In this document: positions 8,378-16,296 of the stretch, one piece after another
Position numbering within the stretch: the first letter of the stretch is position 1
Layout: each line of letters starts with the position of its first letter
Assembly: GCF_000336635.1 (NCBI RefSeq)
Contig: NZ_AOLY01000035.1
Location: forward strand, 124,001 to 188,000
Length of the DNA stretch: 64,000 nt
Reading direction: 5' to 3'
From: Haloarcula japonica DSM 6131
Lineage (GTDB): Archaea > Halobacteriota > Halobacteria > Halobacteriales > Haloarculaceae
The notes under the pieces: generated by a model
The model's input: only the letters and a program-made list of their open reading frames with translations
Told to the model about the DNA's origin: nothing
Database searches by the model: none
Made by a program: the position numbers and the translations under genes

Positions 8378-8944
8378 GTGCCACAGACCAGACGTAGCTA
8401 TTTAGCATCGATTGTCGGAGGGTCAGTTATATTATCTGGTTGTAGTAGTAATCAAACCGATAGCAGCAGTGGTGGTAGTGGAGACGACGAGGATTATTCT
8501 AATCAAAACACTGAAAGACCGGATGCTGATGGAGATGGAGTACCTGACTCCGAAGATGATTACCCCAATGATGCAAGCCTAAGTGTTCGAGAAGAAGTCC
8601 TGAGCGAACGTCAAAACGTATTAGAAGACGAATGGCTCACTTGGGAATTACCCGTTGAAACCGAGACCTATTTTGAATATGACATGATTGTGCGCTCTGG
8701 GCCATCTGTAGACTTATATACTGTAACTGAGAGCGAATATTCTTATTTTGAAAGTGGTGATAACTTCGAATATATTACAGGGTTAAGTTCACCCGAAACT
8801 ACCGGAGACCGGGGCGATACTTGGCTGGAATCAGGAAATTATGTCTTAGTTGTTGATAATTCTGAATACGGTAATGCAACGCCTCCGACTAATCTTGATG
8901 AAGACCCTGCAGAGGTTGAATTAACAGTTACGGCTTCACTTTAA
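8378..8944 (+). CDS. Tat-exported lipoprotein with a thrombospondin-type-3-like calcium repeat
   Basis: A 188-residue protein from GTG. The N-terminus QTRRSYLASIVGGSVILSGC has the twin-arginine motif and a lipobox with Cys near residue 22, so it should be anchored outside the cell. A Ser/Gly/Asp-rich linker follows, then DADGDGVPDSEDDYPND (about 50-66), a calcium-binding repeat of the thrombospondin type 3 or EF-hand class, and a beta-rich C-terminal domain. About 100 bases of very AT-rich DNA upstream hold the promoter. Low GC marks it as element cargo. It might mediate surface interactions (inference). Confidence 0.8.
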   Translation: MPQTRRSYLASIVGGSVILSGCSSNQTDSSSGGSGDDEDYSNQNTERPDADGDGVPDSEDDYPNDASLSVREEVLSERQNVLEDEWLTWELPVETETYFEYDMIVRSGPSVDLYTVTESEYSYFESGDNFEYITGLSSPETTGDRGDTWLESGNYVLVVDNSEYGNATPPTNLDEDPAEVELTVTASL

Positions 8945-8955
8945 CTTCTTAACAT

Positions 8956-9606
8956 TCACGCACCTTCCTTGTTCAGCAATCGGTCAGTGTAAAAGTCAGA
9001 GGCGTGACCGATAATCTGATATTCGAGCTGCTCAAGCGGTACTTCGAAGTCGTGATACAGTCCAACGTCATCTTGACTCCATGCTTTCGTCCAGAAGTAC
9101 GTTTGTTGGCGGAGTTGCCGCCCATCCTCAAACAGTCGGTCGGCCCACTTCTCGTATTTTTGCTTCTGGTTCTTTTTGTGGCCGAAGACAATGGCGCTCA
9201 GGTTCCCGACGTGGTAATAATGAGCATCGCCCCATCGAGCGAACTTCCGTGTGCTGTCCCCACGGAGGTCTTCGAGGTTAGTACTCAAACTCTCGCCATC
9301 GCGTCCATACTTCCCAGCCTTCCCGACGTACAACGGGACAACGTCGCCGTCTTCGAACCAGTACATGAGGTAAATCACGCCGTCATAGGTGTCGTCAGTC
9401 GTTGACCAGTCGTTGATGACCTTCCGACCTTCTTGCCGAAGGCGGTCTTCCATCGCTTCACTCCGCTTGAGAATCCGGCGGTTGTTCTGTCCGTAGTGCT
9501 TGTATTGGACGGTCAAGTTCTCGTCAGTCTCGAACAGAGGGACAGGACTCTCCGTGTCAATATAGCGGTCAGTCCACGTACTCCAAATTTCTTCCTTCGT
9601 CGTCAT
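8956..9606 (-). CDS. GIY-YIG nuclease-like protein (third gene of nuclease operon)
   Basis: A 216-residue protein. Its core DGVIYLMYWF...VVPLYVGKAGKYGRD (about residues 75-104) matches the first two strands and following helix of the GIY-YIG nuclease fold, where IYL-Y and LYVGK are the diagnostic motifs. A downstream Arg (KFARWGD) and later Glu residues could complete the active site. The C-terminal region is rich in aromatic and basic residues. The start MTTKEEIW at 9606 was chosen because it gives an ATGA overlap with the upstream gene's stop. It is the third gene of an operon with DUF6884-like and PD-(D/E)XK-like genes. Confidence 0.72.
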   Translation of the reverse strand: MTTKEEIWSTWTDRYIDTESPVPLFETDENLTVQYKHYGQNNRRILKRSEAMEDRLRQEGRKVINDWSTTDDTYDGVIYLMYWFEDGDVVPLYVGKAGKYGRDGESLSTNLEDLRGDSTRKFARWGDAHYYHVGNLSAIVFGHKKNQKQKYEKWADRLFEDGRQLRQQTYFWTKAWSQDDVGLYHDFEVPLEQLEYQIIGHASDFYTDRLLNKEGA

Positions 9607-10031
9607 AGTCGCTCTTTGTACCATGCCTGTTTCTCGCCGATACCTAACCCTTCAGTGGGTATCTCGATAGTGACCCTTGAGTCTTCGATGAGCGAGAGCA
9701 GTTCCACGTAGTAGTCTTTACCCGCATGAAAAACGACCGTCACATCCTCGGAGAGTAGCCCTTGCTCGTCCAACTGCTCGGCTACTTGCTCTGCCCACTC
9801 TCGCTTCTTGGCTACCCTCGCATCACTGAGTGTCTCGTCGTATGGTTCGATGGGTTCACCATCTGGGTCGATGAGTCCATGCTTGGCTGAGAGTATCCAC
9901 CAGTCGTCGTGATACTGCTCAGCGTAGGAGCGCATCTTCTCGAAGTAGTCGGAGGTGTAGAGGTCCTTTGGAATGGTCGGTTCGTCGCGTTTGGTCTTAA
10001 CGCAACTGACAAGACCGACTTCGCGGGTCAT
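9603..10031 (-). CDS. DUF6884 / YaaA-like protein (second gene of nuclease operon)
   Basis: A 142-residue protein. Signatures are the N-terminal strand GLVSCVKTK, the LYTSDYFEK helix, WWILSAKHGLIDPDG and IEPYDETL (about 44-67). This pattern marks DUF6884, which I recall as having a uracil-DNA-glycosylase-like or YaaA-like fold. Such domains occur with nucleases, 7-deazaguanine modification enzymes and phage genes; its biochemical activity is not known to me. The start at 10031 overlaps the upstream stop in ATGA, and its own stop overlaps the next gene's ATG the same way, so the three proteins are translationally coupled. Confidence 0.75.
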   Translation of the reverse strand: MTREVGLVSCVKTKRDEPTIPKDLYTSDYFEKMRSYAEQYHDDWWILSAKHGLIDPDGEPIEPYDETLSDARVAKKREWAEQVAEQLDEQGLLSEDVTVVFHAGKDYYVELLSLIEDSRVTIEIPTEGLGIGEKQAWYKERL

Positions 10032-10630
10032 TCCAGTATCTCCCATGTGATGACCGCCCCTTCCTGATGTATTGGATGACGAAGTCCATCAAAGTGAGCA
10101 ACGTTTCTCGTCTCTATCTCAAAGTCATACCAGTAGTCTACGTCAAGTGTGAACTTTTCAGCAATCGATTCAGCAGTCATCCGGTCATAGGACTCATCTA
10201 CCGGCGCATAGTAGAGTCCGAGCAGTCCACCGTTCTCCTTGAAGCCTGCCTCGTAGAGTTTTCGAGCATCTGTGAGTAGGCTTGAGGTTGCCCGTTCAGG
10301 AAAGGGACTGAAAACCTTCGCAAAGCTGTTCGGGTCAATATTCCCATTGTCGTAACGGAATCGGAGCAGCTTCACCTCTACTGGAATCGCTGTCTCTTCG
10401 CCCTTGATGAAGAGGTCTACCCGTTTCCCATCATCATGATACGGCTCCTCAGTCTTGATGGAGTAGCTGGTGTCTCCATCAATTGCCTCTCGAAGCATCT
10501 CTACCTGATTCTCCTCCTCGAAAGGCCCGATACCTGCCTGCCAGCGGTTGTGTTCTGCCTCTGCATCAACCGTGGGTACGACTTCGGCAATGTCATCTGC
10601 CAGTTGTTCCAGCAGGAGAGAAGAGGTCAT
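10028..10630 (-). CDS. PD-(D/E)XK nuclease-like protein (first gene of nuclease operon)
   Basis: A 200-residue protein from ATG at 10630. The segment KRVDLFIKGEETAIPVEVKL has the layout of a PD-(D/E)XK active site: D72, then E85-V-K87 on the next strand, as in many restriction and repair nucleases. An upstream acidic helix (LLLEQLADDIAEVV) and a C-terminal aromatic region flank it. An in-frame upstream extension to 10702 looks spurious. It begins a tightly overlapping three-gene operon. DNA cleavage is an inference from the motif; the target is unknown. Confidence 0.72.
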   Translation of the reverse strand: MTSSLLLEQLADDIAEVVPTVDAEAEHNRWQAGIGPFEEENQVEMLREAIDGDTSYSIKTEEPYHDDGKRVDLFIKGEETAIPVEVKLLRFRYDNGNIDPNSFAKVFSPFPERATSSLLTDARKLYEAGFKENGGLLGLYYAPVDESYDRMTAESIAEKFTLDVDYWYDFEIETRNVAHFDGLRHPIHQEGAVITWEILE

Positions 10631-10649
10631 ACAGAACTCGACACAATCA

Positions 10650-11000
10650 GTCACTAAATTCTCTTCGTCCGCGCGGGAAGTTTGACAGAGATGTCCGTCC
10701 AATGCATGCCAACCCTGCGGCCATGGGTACCTCGTAGAGGCTGATGAGTGGACCGAGGAAAAGAGTGGCTACATCGGAGAATCGACCAACAACCGAGTCG
10801 AGTACCACGCCCTCATCCAAGGGTTGAACCTTGCTTCTAAGAAGGGCTATACCGAGGTTAAGCTGAAGTGCGACTCGCAGTTAATGGTCCGACAAGCTAC
10901 GTGTGAGTAGCAGACGAAGGAGTCACCCTCCGCAAACTCCGTGACCGCGCAAGAGAGTTACCTACTGCAAGTATATTTGAGAACTGACAGCTGGACCTAA
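10650..11000 (+). pseudogene. Decayed RNase HI gene
   Basis: Across 10660-10990 a broken reading frame matches the short archaeal ribonuclease HI. Frame one gives FDRDVRPMHANPAAMG, recalling FDGA.RGNPGPAAIG. A frameshift then leads to GYLVEADEWTEEKSGY, NNRVEYHALIQGL and KCDSQLMVRQ, ending in a stop at 10908-10910. After another disruption, the next frame reads VTLRKLRDRARELPTASIFEN, resembling the RNase H helix region. The catalytic D-E-D pattern is partly recognisable, but frameshifts and stops make it non-functional. It lies immediately upstream of the nuclease operon, pointing the other way, and marks past recombination within the element. Confidence 0.7.
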
Positions 11001-11363
11001 CTATGTTCCATATCCAGACTCAATTGTCAAGTCACGGCCTTTGAAAGTTCGATAAATCCCGAAGGCTGCCATAGGAACGCCAACAATAGCACCAACAACG
11101 GTCAACGAAATGATTACGCCAACAGTGAACACCAACATCCCAACTACTTGCATGGATTTCTGAGGGCGATATTCACAATTGGGACATTCTTGCGTTCCAG
11201 TGTCAGAAATGGTACCGCACTTTGCACATTCGATTGACTCAACCTGTCCGACCGAATCGGGAGGATTCTCAGACGTACTTTTTACATCAGAGCCACATCC
11301 AGCGCAAAAATTCTCGCCTGCACTGAGTTCAGTACCGCAGTTTGGACAATAGTTTGTATTCAT
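11001..11363 (-). CDS. Double zinc-ribbon protein with a membrane region
   Basis: A 120-residue protein beginning MNTNYCPNCG. It has two four-cysteine zinc ribbons (CPNCG...CAGCG at about 6-25 and CAKCG...CPNC at about 46-62), then a hydrophobic stretch (VVGMLVFTVGVIISLTVVGAIVGVPMAAF, about 72-100) long enough for one or two helices. Zinc-ribbon/membrane proteins of this sort are common in haloarchaea, with no defined function. Longer in-frame starts (to 11507) were rejected because they are unlike the family. Confidence 0.78.
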   Translation of the reverse strand: MNTNYCPNCGTELSAGENFCAGCGSDVKSTSENPPDSVGQVESIECAKCGTISDTGTQECPNCEYRPQKSMQVVGMLVFTVGVIISLTVVGAIVGVPMAAFGIYRTFKGRDLTIESGYGT

Positions 11364-12570
11364 ATCATTACGTGATATTTGAAGAGTGATAAATCTCAGT
11401 GTGAGTGGATATAAATTGGATAGTGTCCAGTAGAGGTATCCCATCACAGCCGAGAGGGAGAGATAACTATACATCATAGAGCACAAATCCCAATGTTCAA
11501 ACTCCAAACTGGTCGGTCAGATGTGACTATTGCAAAGAATCAAAACGTGACCCCCGCCGATGAGGAAAGAAGGGCTTCATATCTTGACCAACCACGACGA
11601 CACTGCTATTGAACAGAGTAGATTTGTGCTGGATAGTGCATAGTTATCTCCGCCTCACCCACGATGTTACACACATCGTAGCCACCAGAACCCCTCTGTC
11701 TGCATGGACACCACGTAGCGTTGGGCAACCAATACTTGCACCGGGAAGGTGCCCGCGCCGCGACAGCGGAAACTGAGCCCTGTGGTTGAAAGTAGCTGTA
11801 AAGCAGACCCTCCATTTTTGAGGTTAGCTTTGCGCGGGCAGTCGGCTATCGCTGAACCCAGGGTTTGAGGCGAACAGAGGGACCTCTGTCTTTGACCCCC
11901 GGAGGATGACCGCTGGCGGCCTCCTCGGTGCAACCTTCGCATTGTGTTCATAGACGAGCCTCAGTCAGGACACATTACCACAGTTTACCATCTCGTCATT
12001 TGGAACCATGCTGATAGTGTACCCAATTCACTTCTGATGCTTCTCTGACTACCCGGAGGGACCAACACAGTTGGGCGACACCGAAAAGGTCGCTGGGGTA
12101 GTATCAACATTTTGCTGAACAGGGCCAAGCTCTCCCTGTACTTTCTCAGACGACATATTCGGTAGCTATATCAGAATCTAATTAGATTTTAGAAAACTAA
12201 ATAACTGATGTCATGAAGAGTCTGTGGTTTTGAAAGCGTCCACTCCAGCGATGTGACCATAAAAACAAATATATAGCTATAATAACCATGAGTAAGAACA
12301 AAATTGGCAATTATAATATTGTAATCTGATTATCGAGAAATCAGGGTCGTACACAGTTCTGACGCGCTAATGACTGTAAGAGTCAAGACGGTCTGAAATT
12401 CTGCGTTCGCTTCATCGGCAATCCGACGGGCCCTGCTAAGAACTCCGACCGGACTTTCTGACCCGAGAGGAAATCAATGTTGGCACCGATAACTCCGCGT
12501 CGTGCCAAAAACGGCTGACGAGACCTTTCGATTACAGACTTAGGGTTGTGATAAGAGTTGGACAATTAGT

Positions 12571-12631
12571 TGCAGGAGTTTACAGGTTTACAGCAGGGGT
12601 TTACAACACAGGTTTTACCTGCAGGTTTATC
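12571..12631. repeat. Iteron-like gtttac repeat cluster
   Basis: Five imperfect copies of a (a/g)gtttac unit occur in about 60 bases: gagtttac, aggtttac, gggtttac, aggttttac and aggtttatc, several preceded by gcagg or acagg. They are followed 40 bases later by the tandem 14-mers. Spaced short repeats next to AT-rich DNA resemble iterons of plasmid replication or partition loci; no partition or initiator gene is found beside them. Confidence 0.55.
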
Positions 12632-12670
12632 ACCACCGCACCTTCCAGCGGATAAATATTGGTGTACAAT

Positions 12671-12698
12671 ATACAAACTACAACATACAAACTACAAC
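12671..12698. repeat. Tandem 14-bp repeat
   Basis: Two perfect head-to-tail copies of atacaaactacaac (12671-12684 and 12685-12698), with a partial, degenerate third copy afterwards. The unit is AT-rich and asymmetric. It could bind a partition or regulatory protein; this is inference. Confidence 0.75.
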
Positions 12699-13058
12699 AT
12701 ATAGAATCATAATATACACAGTAAGATAAAGAAACAAGTAAAGAATAGCCGCTACAGCAACCGGCGTGCGTGCGACCCCCTCTGACGTTGACTCAATGTG
12801 GACGAGAGCTTCAGCGCAAGGGGTAAGATATGTGCCTGAGCCACTGTGCGTGTCCACAGCAGGCTCTCTCTGTGGTTTCTGAACGTTTGGAGGACAACGT
12901 CCTAACAGAAAGCTAAGCCTCTTGAGACGAGCCCTGTGCAACGGTGGTCCACAGCAGAGTAAATCGCATTGAAACATGAGTAGGATACACCAGCAGATTA
13001 CACCCCCTCTGATTTCGGGGGATAGAGGCATCTTAGACCGCTGCTTAGAAGGGGGAGA

Positions 13059-13074
13059 TTTCGTAATTACGAAA
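13059..13074. promoter_or_regulatory. 16-bp perfect palindrome
   Basis: tttcgtaattacgaaa is an exact inverted repeat. Motifs of the TTCGTAA/TTACGAA type are familiar as dimer operator sites in haloarchaeal promoters. No gene starts convincingly near it, so its target is unclear. Confidence 0.5.
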
Positions 13075-13987
13075 CCCCAGGGGCTCAGAGGGGCAGACCC
13101 TCTTTGTTCGGGCTTTCCGTAGACTGGATTCGAGGGTTTCGGACACCAATACCCGCTGGGAATTTACTGCTTAGGCAATACTCGCCAGATTGATGGCGTA
13201 TGGTTGCCGATAACACAGAAAATCGTGGCTGTGGAGAACGGGGCCAACGTAGAGCCATTCCAGCCAATCACGATATCTGAGACTACTCTCACACTACTCC
13301 AAGGGTGACACGAGGGTTGGGACATGAGAATGGGTGGAGTCTGCTGTACGTCAACTGAGCCGGTTTAGAATCGACCTGAGGAGAGAGCCTCCGAGTTCGA
13401 GAATGTCGAAGGTTGTGACGGGGATGAATCAGCTTGTATTCTGCCGATAGCAAATGACTGAAAGAACTACCGAAAGTAACCATTTGGTTCTATATTTGGC
13501 TAATGTGGATTTGTATTTGTGCAAAGTATATATGCATCTCGCAAGAGTATCATTCCGACGCTCATAAGCGAAGACGATATCAGTGGTGAACCGTAGCGTG
13601 GGCGTCTGAGTTTCCAACCGGTAGGGTATCGAGGTCACCACTCGGCAAGTGGTCAGCGGAAAGTCCAATTTTTGTCGTAATTTTGTGTGTATGAAAACAA
13701 AGGAAAGTTAGCACATTGGACGGCGCGCGCTCCCAGTACTTTCGTAACCCCGACTACATTACAGATGGCTCTCAGTTAGATTTTCGGACTATCTGCTTCC
13801 CAGGATAGAGGTGCGAGTTTTGAGTCCTGCCCATCAAGAAGGCCAAAGGCGGCGCGGGGCTGGCGCTGAGGTGGTCTCTGCCCCTTCCCGCGACTGACAT
13901 TGTAGATTAGGAGGTGGAGGAAATTTCCAGTGAACCCAGTGTGTTCTGAAATTGAAATACTGTCAATTAATATTTACTTGGGTACTA

Positions 13988-14119
13988 CTAATTACCATTA
14001 TCGCTGTCTTCATCGTCGCTTCCTGCATTGGCTGCGATTCTAACTCTGTCTGAATCTTCCATATCATCGGGAAGAGCTTCCATCGTATTATTATCGGATT
14101 CTTCGCTATCGTCGGCCAT
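13988..14119 (-). CDS. Small acidic protein (43 aa)
   Basis: An ATG at 14119 opens a 43-codon frame (MADDSEESDNN...DSDNGN) ending in TAG at 13988. It is strongly acidic, with 17 Asp/Glu, as expected for a haloarchaeal cytosolic peptide. It starts six bases after the stop codon of the membrane-protein gene at 14126-14650, so the two are probably cotranslated. No family is recognised. It is too short for homology to be convincing by eye; support is the composition and the tight spacing. Confidence 0.5.
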   Translation of the reverse strand: MADDSEESDNNTMEALPDDMEDSDRVRIAANAGSDDEDSDNGN

Positions 14120-14125
14120 GAGAGA

Positions 14126-14650
14126 CTATTGCGTGGCGAACTGCATAATAACACCGGCCGCTATCAACAGGAGTCCTGTAAAAAAGGTATAGATGGAGTA
14201 TTCGACGTTATCAGCTCTTTTTTCGATTTTCTTTTTTATTTCATCCACAGCGTCAGGATAGTATTTTGTAAGATACCAGACCAAATACTGGTCTTCGGAC
14301 AGATTATTGTCGTTAATTCTATCTATGTCTTCGGACGAGATTCCTATACTAAGAGATTGTGAAGTATAGGCTCTAAGAGCGAGAAATGAAGAGAGAAAAA
14401 GAGATACCACACCAAGACCAGTTAAAATATATATGTATCTGGAGAATGTTATTTGAGACGCTCCTGCCACAAGAATAGAAATGACAATGCCATTTATTTG
14501 GACCATTTTAATTGACTTGGAAGCATGGTCTCCGTGTTTATTTAGACCTCGTTCAATTGCACTTTTTGCGTCATCGTGAGCCAATTGTAATGCTCCGGTC
14601 TCTGGTATACTGATTTTCTCAGATTGGTTGGATTCTTTTTCGTTGGACAT
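14126..14650 (-). CDS. Three-helix membrane protein of unknown family
   Basis: A 174-residue protein. A soluble acidic N-terminus with a helix (LAHDDAKSAIERGLNKHGDHASKSIKM) leads into two adjacent membrane helices (about 49-70 and 73-94). An approximately 55-residue cytoplasmic loop of charged helices (DIDRINDNNLSEDQYLVWYLTKYYPDAV...) follows, then a third helix near the C-terminus (151-171). The helix pair, loop and final helix recall small membrane effectors such as the PycTM or SLATT folds found in defence systems, but I see no sequence proof. It is divergent from the 14756 gene and followed by a 43-residue acidic peptide. Confidence 0.7.
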   Translation of the reverse strand: MSNEKESNQSEKISIPETGALQLAHDDAKSAIERGLNKHGDHASKSIKMVQINGIVISILVAGASQITFSRYIYILTGLGVVSLFLSSFLALRAYTSQSLSIGISSEDIDRINDNNLSEDQYLVWYLTKYYPDAVDEIKKKIEKRADNVEYSIYTFFTGLLLIAAGVIMQFATQ

Positions 14651-14755
14651 ACTGCACGTAACAGATACTTGGGTTAAAATCCTGAAGAAAGATGTAAAAC
14701 ACGAATAACCGAAAATCGCTCATATGCCAAACTATCTTGCAGCGTCGCAATTTTG

Positions 14756-15502
14756 ATGTCTAATATGTCCAGTAAGGATAATTCTGATAGCCGTAATTCC
14801 GATACATTCAGTGGAATCAATTGGAAAAGGGAAACGTTACTGGTTATCTTCAGCGCTATACTCGGTGGTCTTGTTTTTACTGCCATAAGCCCGTTAATTG
14901 TCCCGACGATTCACGATATTCAGGTTCATGAGTTCGGCGTTCAAAAACCGACTGTAGGGGTTGAGGTTGATTATGTGTCTGGTATGAGTGGAGAACGCTT
15001 CTCAATCTCAGATAACGAAACATACGACCGCTATACTATCAATATCCAGAACCCGTCTGATAAGCGGGTAAGCGCTCTCACTGTAGGTGCGATATTTCCG
15101 GGGGTGATTGAAGCTCAAAGAGTTGGACCAGCAGCGGCTGGAATTAGCTATTCCAATAACGTAGAACTTGTAGCGACGAATTCTCCAGAGAATTTTTCGT
15201 GGGCATCTAATGGAATCAGAGTCAGTGAAATACCACCATTAAAAGAGGTATCTGTAACATTCCTCATTGATACCACACCTGAAAAAGCACCTGTACCAGG
15301 GTATTGGAAGTATCAGGGTATTGGGACATACAATGCTTCACGAGGGTCAATAATGATTTCAGGACAATACAGATGGCAATTCAAAGGGAGCACTTATACT
15401 GAACTCAAACCGTATTCATATATCAATGCCAGTCAAAATGCCAGTCCCAGAAAATATGATGTCTGTGTTGGGAAATCCAGAAAAGAAGTGTGTGAAAGTT
15501 AG
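14756..15502 (+). CDS. Membrane-anchored protein with an extracytoplasmic beta domain
   Basis: A 248-residue protein. The N-terminus is polar (about 25 residues), followed by one membrane helix (TLLVIFSAILGGLVFTAISPLIV, about 28-50). The remaining 200 residues are beta-rich with many N-glycosylation sequons (NET, NFS, NAS). This topology puts the domain outside the cell and implies a surface role. A TTG lies one codon upstream; the ATG at 14756 is preferred. It is divergent from the three-helix membrane protein with 105 bases between their starts. No family is recognised. Confidence 0.7.
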   Translation: MSNMSSKDNSDSRNSDTFSGINWKRETLLVIFSAILGGLVFTAISPLIVPTIHDIQVHEFGVQKPTVGVEVDYVSGMSGERFSISDNETYDRYTINIQNPSDKRVSALTVGAIFPGVIEAQRVGPAAAGISYSNNVELVATNSPENFSWASNGIRVSEIPPLKEVSVTFLIDTTPEKAPVPGYWKYQGIGTYNASRGSIMISGQYRWQFKGSTYTELKPYSYINASQNASPRKYDVCVGKSRKEVCES

Positions 15503-15556
15503 GTGTGATAGAATTAGAGTGATGGAAATCGGGTAAAATTCATTGGAATTGAGGAG

Positions 15557-16234
15557 GTGCGTATCAAAACAAAGCTCTTTATTTCGGCCGCCAAATCAAA
15601 ACTCCGTCAGTTGGTGATTTCCTTGTCGGAAAACGAATTACAGGAGCTCTATACAGAGTATCGTTCTACTCACCCACGTCCTGAGCCGGTTGAAACTGAA
15701 TTCTGTGAGGTAGCAGAATCGTTGCTCAAATCTGAAGGGATGAAATCGGAAAAATTCGAGGTGCAGATATGCAGGCTACATGAATACTGCGAACAAAAAG
15801 TTGAGTCAGGACTGGTCGCTGAGGCCGTGGGCTGTTCACCCTCGTACGCGAGGCGGTTCTCATATGACGATAAAAAAGGTGGGTTTCAGAAGGAGTGGTC
15901 AAAATCTAATCAGAGCGAGAAGGTTTCACCGGGTTCGCGAACGAAGATAATCAATAGAGATGGTGGCTCCTGCCTCCGCTGTGGTCTGGAGGATGACGCG
16001 GCGTTAGAGGTCCACCATGTTTTGCCAGTAAGTCAGGGTGGTACAAATGATGACCAAAACTTAGCAACGCTCTGCTCACATTGTCATGAAGCAGCACATG
16101 GTGGGTCGAAAACCTCGGGAAAGACGGTCTATGAACAGGGCGATTTTCGAGATTGGATACAAGAGACGGATAGGTGTTTCGAGGAGCGTAGTGAGTCACT
16201 TGGCTCAAGACAAATGAAAATATCTGACTACTAA
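15557..16234 (+). CDS. HNH endonuclease (element cargo)
   Basis: A 225-residue protein. The C-terminal part holds a zinc-type HNH nuclease: C139-x2-C142, then EVHHVLPVSQGG with H153/H154, NLATLC with the Asn of HNH at 168, and C173-x2-C176 with a final His in EAAHGG. The N-terminal 120 residues are helical, including a possible helix-turn-helix (GLVAEAVGCSPSYARRFSYD) that could choose the DNA target. The GTG start overlaps a strong purine-rich Shine-Dalgarno-like gaggag. HNH proteins on mobile elements act as homing, restriction or packaging nucleases; none of these is proven here. Confidence 0.87.
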   Translation: MRIKTKLFISAAKSKLRQLVISLSENELQELYTEYRSTHPRPEPVETEFCEVAESLLKSEGMKSEKFEVQICRLHEYCEQKVESGLVAEAVGCSPSYARRFSYDDKKGGFQKEWSKSNQSEKVSPGSRTKIINRDGGSCLRCGLEDDAALEVHHVLPVSQGGTNDDQNLATLCSHCHEAAHGGSKTSGKTVYEQGDFRDWIQETDRCFEERSESLGSRQMKISDY

Positions 16235-16296
16235 TTTTGCATACTGTTGACGGTCCGTACTTCCACTGAATTGATGCGGCGTATCCTGAAGTTGAG

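Larger units (their letters stand above)
11364..13987. other. Gene-poor 2.6-kb region of the element
   Basis: No open frame here has the codon pattern or composition of a haloarchaeal protein; the longest (117 codons, 12678-13031 minus) reads like noise. The region does contain structure: a cluster of gtttac-type repeats (12571-12631), two tandem 14-mers (12671-12698), very AT-rich stretches (12160-12340, 12650-12740) and a 16-bp palindrome (13059-13074). Candidate roles are an origin of replication or transfer, a non-coding RNA locus, or decayed genes. I cannot decide between these. Confidence 0.5.

Noticed and set aside
11606-11951. Two overlapping reverse frames of 69 and 94 codons
   Set aside because: They occupy different frames of the same DNA, neither with a protein-like composition for this organism or a family match.
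12671-12698. A CRISPR array
   Set aside because: The repeats are tandem, 14 bp, with no spacers; no other regularly spaced repeats or cas genes are present.
12678-13031. A 117-codon reverse frame in the gene-poor region
   Set aside because: Cys-rich and basic, not acidic; no recognisable domain; the end is made from the tandem 14-bp repeats.
13963-14154. A 63-codon reverse frame
   Set aside because: It overlaps, in another frame, the acidic 43-residue frame that fits the composition and spacing of a real gene better.
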